Below, piece after piece: positions 32,659 to 45,970 of a DNA stretch of 64,000 bases. The stretch comes from Dacryopinax spathularia (Eukaryota > Basidiomycota > Dacrymycetes > Dacrymycetales > Dacrymycetaceae): NCBI GenBank assembly GCA_037974965.1, contig JBBPFI010000002.1, forward strand, positions 2,480,001 through 2,544,000. Reading direction: 5' to 3'. The translations under genes were made by a program, and so were the position numbers. Numbering within the stretch: position 1 is the first letter of the stretch; the number at the start of each line of letters is the position of its first letter. Under the pieces are notes generated by a model that was not told the origin of the DNA, ran no database searches, and worked only from the letters and a program-made list of their open reading frames with translations.

Positions 32659-35600
32659 TCAGTCCTTCTTGCTCAGCGCCTGGAGCTGCACGAGCTCGTA
32701 ATACCCTCCACGCAGGCGGACAAGCTCGTCATGTGTGCCCACTTCGGCAACCTTGCCCTCGGAGAGGTAGTAGATCCTGTCCGCGTTCTGGATCGTACTG
32801 AGACGATGGGCAATGGCGATCGTCGTCCGTCCCATAGAGGCGTTGTCAAGGGCTTCCTGTACCACGCGCTCAGACTGGGAGTCGAGAGCTGACGTCGCTT
32901 CGTCGAGCAAGAGGACCTTCGGATTCCGGATAAGAGCACGAGCGATGGCGATACGCTGCTTCTGACCACCGGAGAGGGAGGTACCTTTGTTGCCGACTTG
33001 GGTCTCGAAGCCATCAGGCAGCGACTTGATAAAGTCGAGAATGTTGGCACTGCGGCAGGCTTGCTCTAGCTCTTCTTGCGTCACTTCCTCTGCGGGCTTG
33101 TTTGCACCGAGCAGAATGTTGAACCTGATTGTACCAGCGTAGAGCGTCGGCTCCTGGGAGACGATAGAGATATGCTTGCGGTACTCGGCAACGTTGAGCG
33201 CGGTGATTGGCACGCCATCCAAGCTGACAGTACCGGCCAGCGGGTCGTAGAATCGCTCGATGAGCTGGATCGTGGTTGACTTGCCGCAACCGGAAGCACC
33301 GCAGATAGCGACCGTCTCACCCGGGTTGACGTGGATGGACAGGTTGCGCAGCACGCGCACGCTCGGGCGGGTCGGGTAGCGGAAGTGCACGTCGTGGAAC
33401 GTGATTTGGCCCTGCACGTTCTCCAGCTTCTTGCCCTCGGTCGAGTCGGAGTCGATCTCAGGCTCGCTGTCGAACAGGTTGACTATGGCAGCCGCGGCAC
33501 CTTTGGCAGAAGACATATCCGGCACGAAGGTGAAGACGTTGCCAGCTTGAATGGCGCCGAAAGTGACGGACATGAGACAGATGAAGAACTGCTGGGTGCT
33601 GTACTCGGTCGTGGCGACGAGACGAGAGCCGTACCAGAAGACAAGTGCAATGGCGAAGAAGGACATTGCTTGCGACAGGGCATAGAAACCGGTAGAGTAG
33701 ATCGAATTACGGTTCGAGTTGCGCAGAGGCTGCTCGAGACTGCGGCTGTACTCCGCGCAGGCAGCCTTCTCACGGGTGAGGGAAGCGACCGTGCGGATAG
33801 CACCGGCGACCTCGCAAGCGAGTTGGGCAGAGTCCTCGTGCGCAGCCTTGTTTTTCTGGTCCTTGAGGACGACGACACGCAGACGGATGTAGCCGGCGCT
33901 GATGACGAACGGAATGCAAGCTGTGCCGACGAGGGCGAGCTTCCAGCCATAGCAAATACCGATGATGACACCTCCGATGACGGTGGTGATGCTCTGAACG
34001 ATAGCGCCGAGAGTGACACCGCCAAGACCGCTAATCTTCTGGGGGTTGTCGGAAAGGTTGGCTGTGAGCGCACCGGTAGAATGACGTTCCTCGTCGAACC
34101 AGGTCACTGCGGTCAAGATCAGTTACGATAGCTTTACCTAAAAACATACGAGACTCACCATCCTGCCTCAAAATCGCGGCGAAAGAGAACGAGCGAAGCT
34201 TCCTAGTCAGCTGTGCAGCGGCCGCACCGAAGAAAGCGTTATTGAAGCCAATGCAGATCGAGGCGACAATAGCGATAAGGAAGAACCAAAGCGCATTCCT
34301 ATTACCGGCACGACGCAGGTCCGCACCCTGGTACTGGGCAAAGCTCTGGATGGTAATGCCGTACACGATGCCGAATGCGGGGTAGACCATACCCGTGCAG
34401 ATGGCGAAGATGGTACCGAAGCCGTAGAGCTTGAGCGCGTCGCGGTTGACCATACCCATACGCTTGAAGAGGTAGAAGAAGCCGTAGTCCTTGTCGTGCG
34501 CCTGTTCGGGAAGGAGACCCATCTTCCGGCGCTGCTCCATGATCTCCGAGCCGACAGAGCGGCCGGTGCCAGTACGCTGGAGCGGGATCTCTGCTTCGGC
34601 TGCAGCCTTCGCCTCGGCGTCAGTCATGAGCGGGCCTTCGGAACGACGCTCGGTCTTCTCGCCGGTCGGAGCACCGTCCGCATCGGAATCGTTGTCGTCG
34701 TCGTTGGACTGCCTTTCGCGAAGCTTCTGAGCAGAGACAAGTCGTGCGTAGGGACCATCCTCCCTCGCCAGGAGCTCATTGTGCGTGCCGTGCTCGAGCA
34801 CCATACCGTCGCCCATAACGTAGATCTGGTCTGCGTCACGAATTGTGGACAGACGATGGGCAATAGTGATGGTCGTCCGGCCCATAGAAGCCTTATCCAA
34901 CGCATTCTGTACAATACCCTCGGACTGCGTGTCGAGCGCCGATGTAGCCTCATCAAGCAGCAGGATCTTGGGGTTGGAGACGATAGCGCGCGCGATGGCA
35001 ATGCGCTGTTTCTGACCGCCGGAGAGCAACAGTCCAGCCTGGCCGACATTTGTCTCGTACCCCTCGGGGAGCTTGGTGATGAATCCGTCTGCGTTCGCCT
35101 TGATACATGCGTCCTTGACCAGCTGGAACTTCTCTTCGGGGGAGAGGTTCTCCATAGGTGTACCGGTAAGGCCGTGCTCTACGTTCTGGCGGACGGTGGT
35201 AGCGAAGAGGGTGGGTTCCTGGGAGACGAGGCCGATCTGGCTACGCAGCCAGGAGACGTTCAGTTCACGGAGATCGACGCCGTCGAGCTTGACGCTTCCC
35301 TGCAGAGGGTCATAGAACCGCTCAACCAGGGCAACGATCGTGCTCTTCCCGGAACCGGACGCGCCAACGAGGGCGGCGGTCTTGCCAGCTTCGAAGTGGA
35401 TGGAGAGACCCTTGAGGATATGCACATCTGGCCTGGAGGGGTAGTCGAAGTAGACGTTCTCGAGGGTGATATGACCCTCTACGTGATCAAGCTTCTTGCC
35501 GTCTGGTGACGCAGAGTCAATGGTCGGGACACGATCAATGGTTGCGAACAGCTTGGCAGCCGCACCACGAGCGTGGGAGACAGCCTGCAATTCGGGAGCC

Positions 35601-36909
35601 ATCATCGCCAGTGAAAAACTGCCGATCAGGATGGCGAGGAAGACGTTGACGATCGTTCCGACGTCGCCTATCCCGAGCAGGTCGAGCGTCGTACCGTAGT
35701 AAAAGGCGAGTGCATATGCGCTGTAGATAATGAAGAAGAACACGCCGAGGCCGATACCGTGCACGATGGCGGCTTTCATGTCGGCATTGTGCGCCTTAGC
35801 GACGTGCGTGTCGTACAGAGCACCCAGGATGCGCTGGGTACCGAAGGCTTTCGCTGTCCGAATAGTTGCGATGACTTCTTCCGCAAGCGTGCCTCCGTCC
35901 GCAACGGCATGCAGCGACTTCTGCATCAGCTTGGACACGAAGCCGTTCATGATCGCGCCGGTGATGACGATACATGGCAGAATGGACGTGAGCGCGAGGG
36001 CAAGCCGCCAGCTCCTGATGTATGCGAGTACGAAACCGGTCACGAAAGCGGCGACGAAAGTGAGGATGAGCGGGATCTTCTCGGAGGTGCCTTGCTGGAT
36101 AAGATGGGTGTCGGTCTGGATGCGCGTAGCGACTTCACCAGCGCCGAGTGTATCGAAGAAGGCGACATCTTGACGCAGCACGGCGGCCAGGTAGTTTTCG
36201 CGGACCTGGAACATGGTTAGTTGAGCGCATGTATCTAGCAAAAACGGAGTGTGCGCACCCGCTTGGAGTTCATCTCGCCCGTGTACGTCCAGATGAGCAT
36301 GTACAGATGGGTCACCGCGTACATCGCGATCCCAATAACGACGAGATAGAGTGCGTCCTGGCTGGCATCGTGCCTGAACTGGTCTGCAGCCGGTCCAAGA
36401 GCAGCCTGGTTGCCGGAGTAGACGATCGCCGTAAAGTTGACGAAGCTCGTCGTAAGGTTACCGAAGATGAGGGACATGAGCGGCTGGGCCGCTCCTGCGC
36501 CGGCGGCGCATACAAGGCCGATAGCATCGATGAAGAGCTCGAAAGGAGTTGCGAACCGGAACAGCTCGAGGAAGCCCACGGGATCTGGATCAGAGACGAG
36601 ATCTGCCGGCACCTTCGCCTTCTCCTCCTTGGCCGCTTTGCTCTTCTTGGAGAAGAGACCGCCTTTCTTGCTGGGTTTTTCGTTGGTCTGCTGCGGTTGT
36701 GCTTGCTCTGGCTTGGTGGGCTGGGCGAACCCAGCCTTCTCGGCGTGGATGCCGTCTAGTGTGCCGTTGGACGCCCGCTCGGTCGGTGTGCCGGCATCGG
36801 TAGTCGCGTTAGGCGCTGAAGCTGGCGCCGGTGCCTGCGGGGTGATCGAGGCAGCCTGCTGTGGCTGTGATTCTTGTTGTTGCAACTGCTGCTTCTCTGC
36901 GTCCGCCAT
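32659..36909 (-). CDS. Full-length ABC-B (MDR/P-glycoprotein-type) transporter 1
   Basis: This is an ATP-driven exporter with a (TMD-NBD)2 layout, 1381 residues, membrane-embedded. The exons are 36259-36909, 34159-36205 and 32659-34106, and they keep frame. A hydrophilic N-terminus rich in Gln, Pro and Lys (SKKGGLFSKKSKAAKEEK) precedes membrane domain 1. NBD1 has Walker A GASGSGKST near residue 497, LLSGGQKQR and ILLLDEATSALD. An acidic linker (NDDDNDSDADG) follows, then membrane domain 2. NBD2 has GASGCGKST near 1168, SLSGGQKQR and VLLLDEATSALD. All catalytic motifs look intact. The ATG at 36909 is preferred over 36954 because it follows the TATA box better. Substrates could be drugs, lipids or a pheromone; the sequence does not say. 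Confidence 0.96.
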
Positions 36910-37087
36910 GAGGGGGAGGCGGTGGGTGTCGGTCGAGTTGTCGTTAGTATGCAAGAGAGTGACGAGGCGCAGATGCAGCTAAGGAGGTCGTTACAGTATA
37001 GTAGATTGAAGAGAGGAAGGGGTGGGTCGAAGAGGGAAGAGGGGATGAATTGTACGGAGGCCGGCGGCCACGGGTTGGCTGGATGAC

Positions 37088-37093
37088 TTTATA
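37088..37093 (-). promoter_or_regulatory. TATA box of ABC transporter 1
   Basis: TATAAA on the minus strand, about 180 bp before the ATG at 36909. The paralog at 41283 has its TATA box at a similar distance. Confidence 0.55.
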
Positions 37094-40000
37094 CGCTGCC
37101 CACCCAAAGGAATAGGCGGACGGCGGGCAAAGGGGGGGAAGGGGGAGGAATGGGCCGATTTGCGCCTCCCCCATCCGAGTGTTGGCTACGTATCTGCGCA
37201 CGACACCGGCCGCCATCTGCGCAGACCTCTCAACATCACACACCCAAAGGGTTCCGGCTCACCCGGCCAGCCGAGCGCACTCGCGGCCGGCCCTTCCTCT
37301 CATTCTTCCCCTACATCTCACCTCTCATCCCGCATCATTCCTTCTTTCCATTCCTTCTCTACCCCAAACAAAATACAATTTCTATCGGCAAACAAGCACT
37401 GATCAAGCCCAAAGACAGCCATGGCGGGTCGCGGGTTCATCCAATTCCCAATATTCTCCCATCGACCACGCGTGCTCATTGGGCAAGCCAACTCCCGCCC
37501 CCGCTGCCCGCTGAGCCCGCGTACGTCAGCACGCTGACTCGCCTCTTTGACTGCTCAGCCACCGGCGGGCCCCCGCCATCGCTTCCCCTCCCCAAGCCAT
37601 CCATGACGCGCGTACATCGTTGGACCCCCTGCTCACGTCGTGGATCCTTTTCCGCCCTTTCCTCCTGCTCGGGAAACGCGTGGTGAGTCGGCCACACACC
37701 GGCCGTTGTAACAAACAAGTCAACCTATTTTTTTTTCCCTCCGTGGACTATTATTGTCAGATCTGGTCAGGTGCGGCATCTGACAGGAGATGACTCCTTC
37801 CACGTCTGCTCTCGAACCCTGCCGCGCAGACACGCAGGCGCACGTCATCCCTCCTCCACCCTAAAATAAAGTCTCAACAATCATAACAACCCCCATCGAT
37901 CCCAACCATCCGCATCGAGCGCAGCATGGTCAGGCGAGATCGCCAAGCCCAACGATGCACAGCACAGCCTTCAGGTCCGAACCCTCGCAGCAGCCTTCCG
38001 CGCAACCCCGCTGACAAATCGCCCTCCGATTCCGCGCGTTTCCCTCAACCCAAAAGAAAACGGGTTGTTGCGGACAAAGCGGGCCAAGCACGCGTTTTTG
38101 TGTCTCGCTGCGAACCGCCTAGGGAGCATGCGGATTTCGTCTTAGCGGAAAAGCGCAGCGAGTCGCGTCACCGTCGGCCTCGGCTCCCGGAGCAAAGCGA
38201 GTCGCGTCAGGCCATTCATGTCGGCCGCCGAAGTGCACGCCTGGCTGTACAGTGCTCGGTCGCCGACCAAGCTCGTCACCCCATGCCGCTGCCCGGTCGC
38301 CGAGTTCTCACGCATGAAGCACCATAAAAAGGAGCCACTAGTAAGGTCAGCTTGGGGAGCCCGAGTCGGCCCGTTTCATTTCTCCCCAACGTGTCTTTAA
38401 AAGGCCAAAGAGGAGGCCGGAGGTCAACGCGGTTCGGCAGAATTGCACGTGACGCCTTCTTTTCATATATTATTGTCGCCTTTGATGGCGCCGCGAGCGC
38501 TCGTCACCCGAGCCGCAACGCAAGCGGTTGATGATCTCAGAATATTAATACTGCCCGATATCGATGCTCCAAGCTTGAAGCTTTGATTGCCTCGGCAGCT
38601 CGGGGAATTATACATAACACGTGACACGATCGATCGTCTCTCTCCGATGGATTCTGCCGGTCCCTCGGGTTCTGGACTTCTGGACTTCTACGCCGGCCGG
38701 AGTTCAGGCAACTCTTCTTCTTCTTCTTCTGACGCGTCCGGCCGGCGGCCGGTCGGTGGCTGTCCACTCAGCTTCTTGTTCCTTCTGCCAGAGTCTATCT
38801 TCGCTGGGAGCTTCGTAATGATCGTACCTCCGCTATTGTATTTCCGGCTGATGATGGTCGATGAGTGCTTGCTGCTTATCTTAGCGGTTATTGCTAGCCG
38901 TATCAGCAGCCACGGGATGGAGCTAGCGGGTGACCGGTGCTCATGATGGTCTTGATCGCCCCTTTTATGTAGCAGCCAGCGAAGCGAGTCCGGCTCGGGA
39001 GTTCGGGAGTTCCGTCGCACCAGCGCTCGCCCCCAACAAGCGCTTTCACAAGAAAGCAAAAACGATGCTCGTTATCTCGCCGCATACTTCTGGCTAATCC
39101 CTGCGTATAAAACCATCCTGTCTATCAACAACTGATCCGCGTATCCGTCCTCCGTGCGCAGGACCAGTAAGCAAAGCAAGACCGGCTCCGGACCTCCGGT
39201 CAACGAGCGCTTATCCGGCCCCCGGAAGAGCGCCGACCCGACGCTCGTCGAACGTCCCGCCGGCCAACTCGTCGCACTGCGCCCGGCTCCCTCCGGCGCA
39301 GAAAGTAGTGCGCTTCTGGCTTCTGGCTTCTGGCTTCTCGCCAAGCTCAAGTGAAGCTATAAACCTTGGGTGGGATGCTGGGGGTTGTTCGGCTGCGCCC
39401 GCGCCCCGATGTGCGGGGTGTTCGTGTTCGGGGCGCTGCGGGTGGAGTGACGCTAAGAGGGAGCTTCCGCCAGTCATTGGTCCACGGTGTCTTGTCTTGA
39501 TGTTCTGCTGCGCTGCTTATTCATGAGGTACAGTATGACGCAGTCCGAGATTTGCAGTTCGATCCATCGCACCCGTGCGTACAGTCCTTGTGGCGCTAAG
39601 GATTGGGGCTAGCGAGTACTTGACATCCGAGCATGATACTGCCAGGCAGGTCACTTGTTTACGTCCTACTAAGACGAAGCCATCGTGGCTCTTGGCTCAT
39701 GGACGAATAGGTAGCGGACTAAGCATCGGGAGCGAGGTAGGACGGACTGCGCATCTTCCCGCGTAGCAAAGTATCGATGACGCTGGGATCCCGTCGTCCG
39801 CTGCTGTACATGGGCGGCGACAACGGTAGGGCGTAGGTCGCGGTCCTGGTCTTCTCCCTACGACGTTCGTCCGATGCCGGGGTGTCATGAAGCACGATAT
39901 GGAAGACCGAGACAGCAGCTGCCCACATCGGACACCGCGCGAGCAGAGCACTTCAACCGTCCCACAAGAGGGAAACAGGAGCAACTTCATATCTCGCCAG

Positions 40001-41113
40001 ACAAGTTACATGCGCAACACGGCTTCAGTCACGGTGGCACCGCCGACGAGCCCGAGCAGACAGGCAGGTGGGTGCGTCGAGCAAGCTGGAGGGTGCCGGG
40101 ACGTTTGGGCAGTCCGGGGGTCGGCTCTATATATACTAGCCAGGCCTGAGAATCGCATCCATTCCCCAGTTTCACAAAAGAGCTTCCCGCCAAGGTCGAG
40201 AACCACAGAAGAGAAGAGAGCAGAGCAAAAAGCCGTGTACCGGTGAGGTTCGTCCGTTGCTCTGCTGCGAGACTGAAGACCGACGGCCTGCAAGCCTAAG
40301 GACAGTGTGCTGTCGGGATCGGGAGTCTTATCGGCAATTGAGAGCATGGGAGCTAGAACGACGAGCATCGTTCTCCATCACAGCTAAGTAGGTTGCTCAG
40401 GGACGATCATCGAGCCTAGCAATTCCTAGCCCACAAGCGCAGAGTCCGAGGTGGACAGTCAACGTCCCGTCCTGTCGAGCCAACTGATCGTCTCTGCCCA
40501 ACCAGGAAAGCGAAGCAGGAAGACGGCCATACGAGCGGACAAAGTCGGATCCGGTAGAGCGGTCGCTGTCTTGCCCTGTAGAGACAGCGTTCTGATCGAC
40601 AAGGATAGAGACAGGACGGTGCCTCGCCGCTCTCCACCCTGACCGCAAGGAGTCTCACGTGATCCGGTCTTATTGGCTTTCACTGTGCCAGTGCGGGGAC
40701 CCTGTGCTTCGCGGCTTCGATCTGTGGCTGTGAGCCCGGTTGGGAAATACGCGCGCCTGTTTTAGGTTGGGCGGTTGATGCGTGTCTCTCCTCTCATCTC
40801 CTCTCATAGCTCAAGGCCAGCACAGTACTAGTAACAGTCGCACGAACGTTGCTCATATCTACACTAAGCCAAAGTTGTCTGTTCTCTAGGCTGGCTTGCA
40901 GCTGCGTGCGCAGTTAGAGAAGAGATTACTACGAACGGCCGCCATGACTCCCACACCCACCGAGATGGGATGAAGCGCTCGGGGGATAACTCGCATAGCC
41001 CATAGGGGAGCGGGGGACACACTGTGCTCCATCACGCCCTTCTCGAATTTGGGCGTCAGCGACATACGATCCCTTTCTCACTCGCTCGCTCTCTCATCCT
41101 CCGATGGGGGGAG

Positions 41114-41119
41114 TATAAA
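41114..41119 (+). promoter_or_regulatory. TATA box of ABC transporter 2
   Basis: TATAAA, 164 bp before the ATG at 41283, in a CT-rich leader context. Confidence 0.6.
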
Positions 41120-41282
41120 GAGCGGATGGGAGGGGGAGACGGTTCGGGGATTGCGTCGATCGTCAGCTCGCAGATTACACTGTGGGAGTCTGTGTCTCCC
41201 ACAAAGCTGCTGCTGTGTCTTAGCGCATATATCCCTCACTCTCCTCTTCCCTTTCCCTTCCTCCCACTGCCGCGTTTGAACG

Positions 41283-44200
41283 ATGAGGAACAGCAAAGAA
41301 CGAAAACGGAATAACAGCGAAGAGTCCGGCACAGGCTCAGACCGGACAACCCGCCCATCTGTCACATACCCACCAACGACAGCACTCGGCATCGTCCTCC
41401 CCTCCCGCACCCACACACCACAACAATCGTCCATCGACCGACCATCGCGCTCAAACCAACTCCCACCAACAACAGCCGATGTCACACGCGTTCGCAGGAT
41501 CTCGCAGGGCTCGAGACGGACGTCGATGGACAGCAAGCGCGGCTCGTTCGATGGAAAGGCCTTCCAGCAGCGGGCGAGCTTCCAGCCTCCGCCGAGCTCG
41601 TTCATCCCCCCTGTGCCGATGCTAGACCTCGTCTTCCCCAGCCCATTGCCAACGCCGGGGCAGATGATGGCCGCTTTCGAGAGTCGGACGGAGTTGGAGC
41701 CGGAGTGGCCCGAGCCAGAACAGGAACATTGGCCGGAACCCGAATCGTCCAGCGGTCAGAGGGAGCCGGCGATCCCTATGGCTGCTCTTAGCCCCAGCGC
41801 ACGATCTTCGGCCGTGAGCCTGGAAATGATGGGCGAGAAGGGGGAGGTGTTGGATATCTCCCGGGCAGAGGACGAGGGAGAAGAAGAGGAGGAAGAGGAC
41901 TTCTCCCCCTCTGCGAAGAAAGGCGGCAAGCGGTCCATTTTCGCCAAGCGTCAAGCCGAGAAACGCGGCGGCAAGAAGTCCAAAAAGTCCAAGAAGTCCA
42001 AAGGCGGCGCAGCGGACGACGAGCCCCCTCTCCTAGCAGACATGGTCGACCGCCCCAAGCCCGTGAGCATGCTCGCTCTCTTCCGGTTCGCGACCCGCTT
42101 CGAGATCTTCCTCGACTTCCTCGGCCTGCTCTGCGCCGCCGGAGCGGGCGCATGCCAGCCATGCATGTCCCTCGTCTTTGGCAACCTTACAAACTCGTTC
42201 GTGGGCTTTGCGACGCTGGTGTATAATGGCGATACGGCCGACCTGCCCGCCGCGGCGGAGAACTTTCGCCAGATCGCGGCAAAGGACGCGAGCTATTTGG
42301 TCGCTATTGGCGTGGCGATGTATGTCGTTACACATTTGTATATGGCGATCTGGACGTATACGGGCGAGATGAACTCGAAGCGGGTGAGTGCCCCTCCTCT
42401 GCTGGTCTGGCTATGTTGCTGACAATGCTTGGGCAGGTCCGCGAGCGGTATCTGGCTGCCGTGCTCCGCCAGGATGTCAGTTTCTTCGACACTCTCGGCG
42501 CGGGCGAAGTGGCTACCCGAATCCAAACCGACACCCACCTGATCCAGCAAGGCACGTCCGAGAAAGTTCCACTGATCATGACGCTCCTCTCGTCCTTCCT
42601 GACCGGCTACGTCCTCGCCTACATCCGTTCCTGGCGGCTCGCGCTCGCCCTCACCTCCATCCTGCCCTGCATCATCCTCACCGCGGCCGTCATGGGCCGT
42701 ATCCTCCCCCGCCTGACGCAAGCCGCCCTGCACGCCATCGCGGACGGCGGCACCCTCGCCGAAGAAGTGATCTCCACCGTCCGGACCACCAAGGCCTTCG
42801 GCACCGAACGCATCCTCTCCGCGCTGTACGACACGCACGTCACCGAGGCGTACACCGCAAACTACAAAACGGCGATCGTGAACGGCATCTTCCTGTGCAC
42901 ATTCTTCTTCTACATCTATAACGCCTACGCGCTCGCGTTCTACTACGGCACGACCCTGACTTTGCTGGGCATTGGCAATATAGGCATAATCGTCAATGTC
43001 TTCTTGTCCGTCCTGATCGGCTCGTTTTCTCTGGGTCAGATCCCGCCGCAAATGCAAGCGATCAGCAACGCCTGCGGAGCAGCCGCCAAACTCTTCGCGA
43101 CGATCGACCGCGTACCGACCATCGACTCGTTCTCCGAGCAAGGCAAGCGGCCCGAGAAGGTCCAGGGAAACATCACGTTCGAAGACGTCTACTTTGACTA
43201 TCCCTCCAGACCGGACGTCAAGATCCTCAAAGGGCTCACGATCGACTTCCAAGCGGGCAAGACCGCCGCTCTCGTGGGTGCTTCGGGGTCGGGGAAGAGC
43301 ACGATCGTTTCCCTCGTCGAGCGGTTCTACGACCCTTTGCACGGAAGTGTCAAACTCGACGGAACCGATCTGAGGGAGCTGAATGTCCGCTGGCTGAGGA
43401 GTCAGATCGGACTCGTTTCACAGGAACCGACCCTTTTTGCCACTACTGTGAGGCAGAACGTCGAGTACGGCCTGACGGGCACGCACTTTGAGCACTTGCC
43501 GGCGGAAGATCGGTTCGCCCTTGTTAAGGCTGCGTGCACGCAGGCGAACGCGGATGACTTTATCATGAAGCTCCCTGATGGGTACGAGACGAACGTCGGC
43601 CAAGCTGGTTTACTCCTCTCCGGCGGTCAGAAACAGCGGATCGCCATTGCGCGCGCTATCGTCGCTAACCCCAAGATTTTGTTGTTGGACGAAGCGACCT
43701 CTGCCCTGGACACGCAGAGCGAAGGGATCGTCCAGAATGCGCTTGATAAGGCCTCCCAGGGTCGGACGACGATCACGATTGCCCATCGGCTGTCGACGAT
43801 CGTCCATGCCGACCAGATCTACGTGATGGGCGACGGGCAGGTGCTGGAGCACGGGACGCATGCCGAATTGCTCGCTAATTCCGACGGGCCCTATTCGCGC
43901 CTCGTGGCCGCTCAGAAACTGCGCGAGACCAAGCTGGAGGAGGATGAGGAGGACGAGGATGAGATGGACGAGGAGTATGATGAGGACAAGCCCGTTGGGC
44001 AGCTCATGACTGACGCAGAGGCAAAGGCCGCCGCGGCAGCCGAAGTCCCTCTCCAGCGCACTGGCACCGGCTCGCGGTCCATCGCCTCCGTCATCATGCA
44101 GCGCCGGAGGGAAGAAGGTCTCCTCCCCGAACAACAGATGGACCGGGACTACGGATTCTTCTACCTCGCCAAGCGCATGGCGATGATCAACCGGGAAGCG

Positions 44201-45970
44201 CTCAAGCTGTACGGATTCGGGAGCATCTTTGCCGTCTGCACGGGCATGGTCTACCCGTGCTTTGGCATCGTGTATGGGATCACGATCCAGAGCTTTGCGC
44301 TCTATCAGGGCGAACAGCTCAGGGACGCGGGGAACAAGAATGCGCTCTGGTTCTTCTTGATCTCGCTTTGCGCGGCTATCTCGATCGGGTTCGAGAATTC
44401 GTTATTCAGTATCGCCGCGGCTGCGCTCACGAGGAAGCTGCGTTCGATCTCATTCTCGTCGATTATCAGGCAGGATGGTGCGTATCATCTATGTTCGTTT
44501 GAAACGTGCTGACCTCGTTGCGCAGTGAGCTGGTTCGACGAGGAGCGTCATTCGACAGGCGCGCTCACAGCCGCCCTGTCCGACAACCCCCAGAAGATCA
44601 GCGGTCTTGGCGGTATCACCCTCGCTGCTATCATCCAGTCCGTCGTCACTGTCATTGGCGGCATAATAGTCGGCCTCTGCTACGGCTGGAAACTAGCTCT
44701 CGTCGGCACAGCCTGTATCCCGTTCGTCATCGGATCCGGGTACATTCGGCTGCGTGTGGTCGTCATGAAAGACCAGAAGAACAAGGCCTCGCACGAAGCG
44801 TCCGCCCAGCTTGCCTGTGAAGTCGCCGGCGCCATCCGGACCGTCGCTTCGCTCACTCGGGAGAAGGCAGCTTGTGAGGAGTACGCCAAGAGCCTGGAAG
44901 TTCCATTACGCGTATCGAACCGGAACTCTCTCTGGAGCTCAGGCTTCTATGCGCTCTCGCAGGCAATGTCGTTCTTCGCCATCGCCCTCGTTTTCTACTA
45001 CGGTTCAAGACTCGTCTCGACGTTGGAGTACACGACCCAGCAATTCTACATCTGTTTGATGTCCGTCACGTTCGGTGCCATCCAAGCAGGTGCCGTGTTC
45101 ACCTTCGTACCCGACATGTCCGCCGCCAAAGGCGCCGCTGCAGCACTGGTCAACCTGATCGACAGCGTGCCCTCAATCGACGCCGAGTCAAACAAGGGCA
45201 AGCCGCTGCCCATTGCAAAGGGCCAGATCTCGTTCCACAATGTCCATTTCCGCTACCCGACCCGACCTGGCGTCCGCGTTCTGCGGGATCTGTCCATCCA
45301 CGTGAACCCAGGCGAAACTGTAGCCATTTGTGGCGCTTCAGGATGCGGCAAGTCGACTACCATCCAGCTGATCGAACGGTTCTACGATCCCTTAGTGGGC
45401 ACCGTGTCAATCGACGGAATCCCCATCACCACGTTGAACGTGGCCGAATTCCGGAAACATGTCGCTATCGTCTCGCAAGAACCGACCCTGTATGCTGGGA
45501 CAATCCGTTTCAACATTCTGCTCGGAGCGAACAAGCCTGCGGAGGAGGTAACGCAGGAAGAGCTCAATGCCGCATGCAAGAGTGCCAACATCCTGGACTT
45601 CATCAACTCGCTGCCGGACGGTTTCGAAACCCAAGTCGGCAACAAGGGGACATCTCTTTCCGGTGGTCAGAAGCAGCGGCTTGCCATCGCGCGTGCCTTG
45701 TTGCGAGATCCCAAGGTTCTACTGCTCGATGAAGCGACCTCTGCGCTCGACTCGCAATCCGAGCGTGTCGTACAAGAAGCATTGGACAACGCCGCCAAGG
45801 GTCGGACGACCATCGCCATCGCCCATCGACTCAGTACGATCCAGAACGCCGACCGGATCTACTACCTTAAACAAGGCCGAGTAGCCGAAGTCGGCACGCA
45901 CGACGAGCTTGTCCGCCTGCGCGGCGGATACTATGAGCTGGTGCAGCTGCAAGCTTTGAGCAAGAGTTGA
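41283..45970 (+). CDS. Full-length ABC-B (MDR/P-glycoprotein-type) transporter 2
   Basis: This is a paralog of transporter 1 with the same three-exon plan (41283-42383, 42437-44477, 44526-45970) and 1528 residues. The extra length is in the N-terminus: about 250 hydrophilic residues with Pro/Glu repeats (EPEWPEPEQEHWPEPE) and a basic tract (KKSKKSKKSK). NBD1 has GASGSGKST near residue 648, LLSGGQKQR and ILLLDEATSALD. An acidic linker near 43935-43990 contains repeated Glu/Asp. NBD2 has GASGCGKST near 1316, SLSGGQKQR and VLLLDEATSALD, ending LQLQALSKS. All ATPase motifs are intact. The two genes are head to head, the broken copy at 28681 lies beyond transporter 1, and its 3' flank comes from this gene or a relative. 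The substrate is unknown. Confidence 0.96.

Larger units (their letters stand above)
36910..41282. other. 4.4-kb divergent intergenic region between the two ABC genes
   Basis: I found no gene with recognisable motifs. It holds the two TATA boxes near its ends, pyrimidine-rich leaders and several short GC-rich open frames on both strands. A small tandem GGCTTCT repeat lies at about 39308-39337. The length is unusual compared with other gaps in this window, so an unrecognised gene or a non-coding RNA is possible. Confidence 0.4.

Noticed and set aside
39072-39477. Overlapping open frames with EARSQKPEARSQK-like repeats
   Set aside because: They arise from a small tandem GGCTTCT repeat read on the minus strand, with no domain or splice support.
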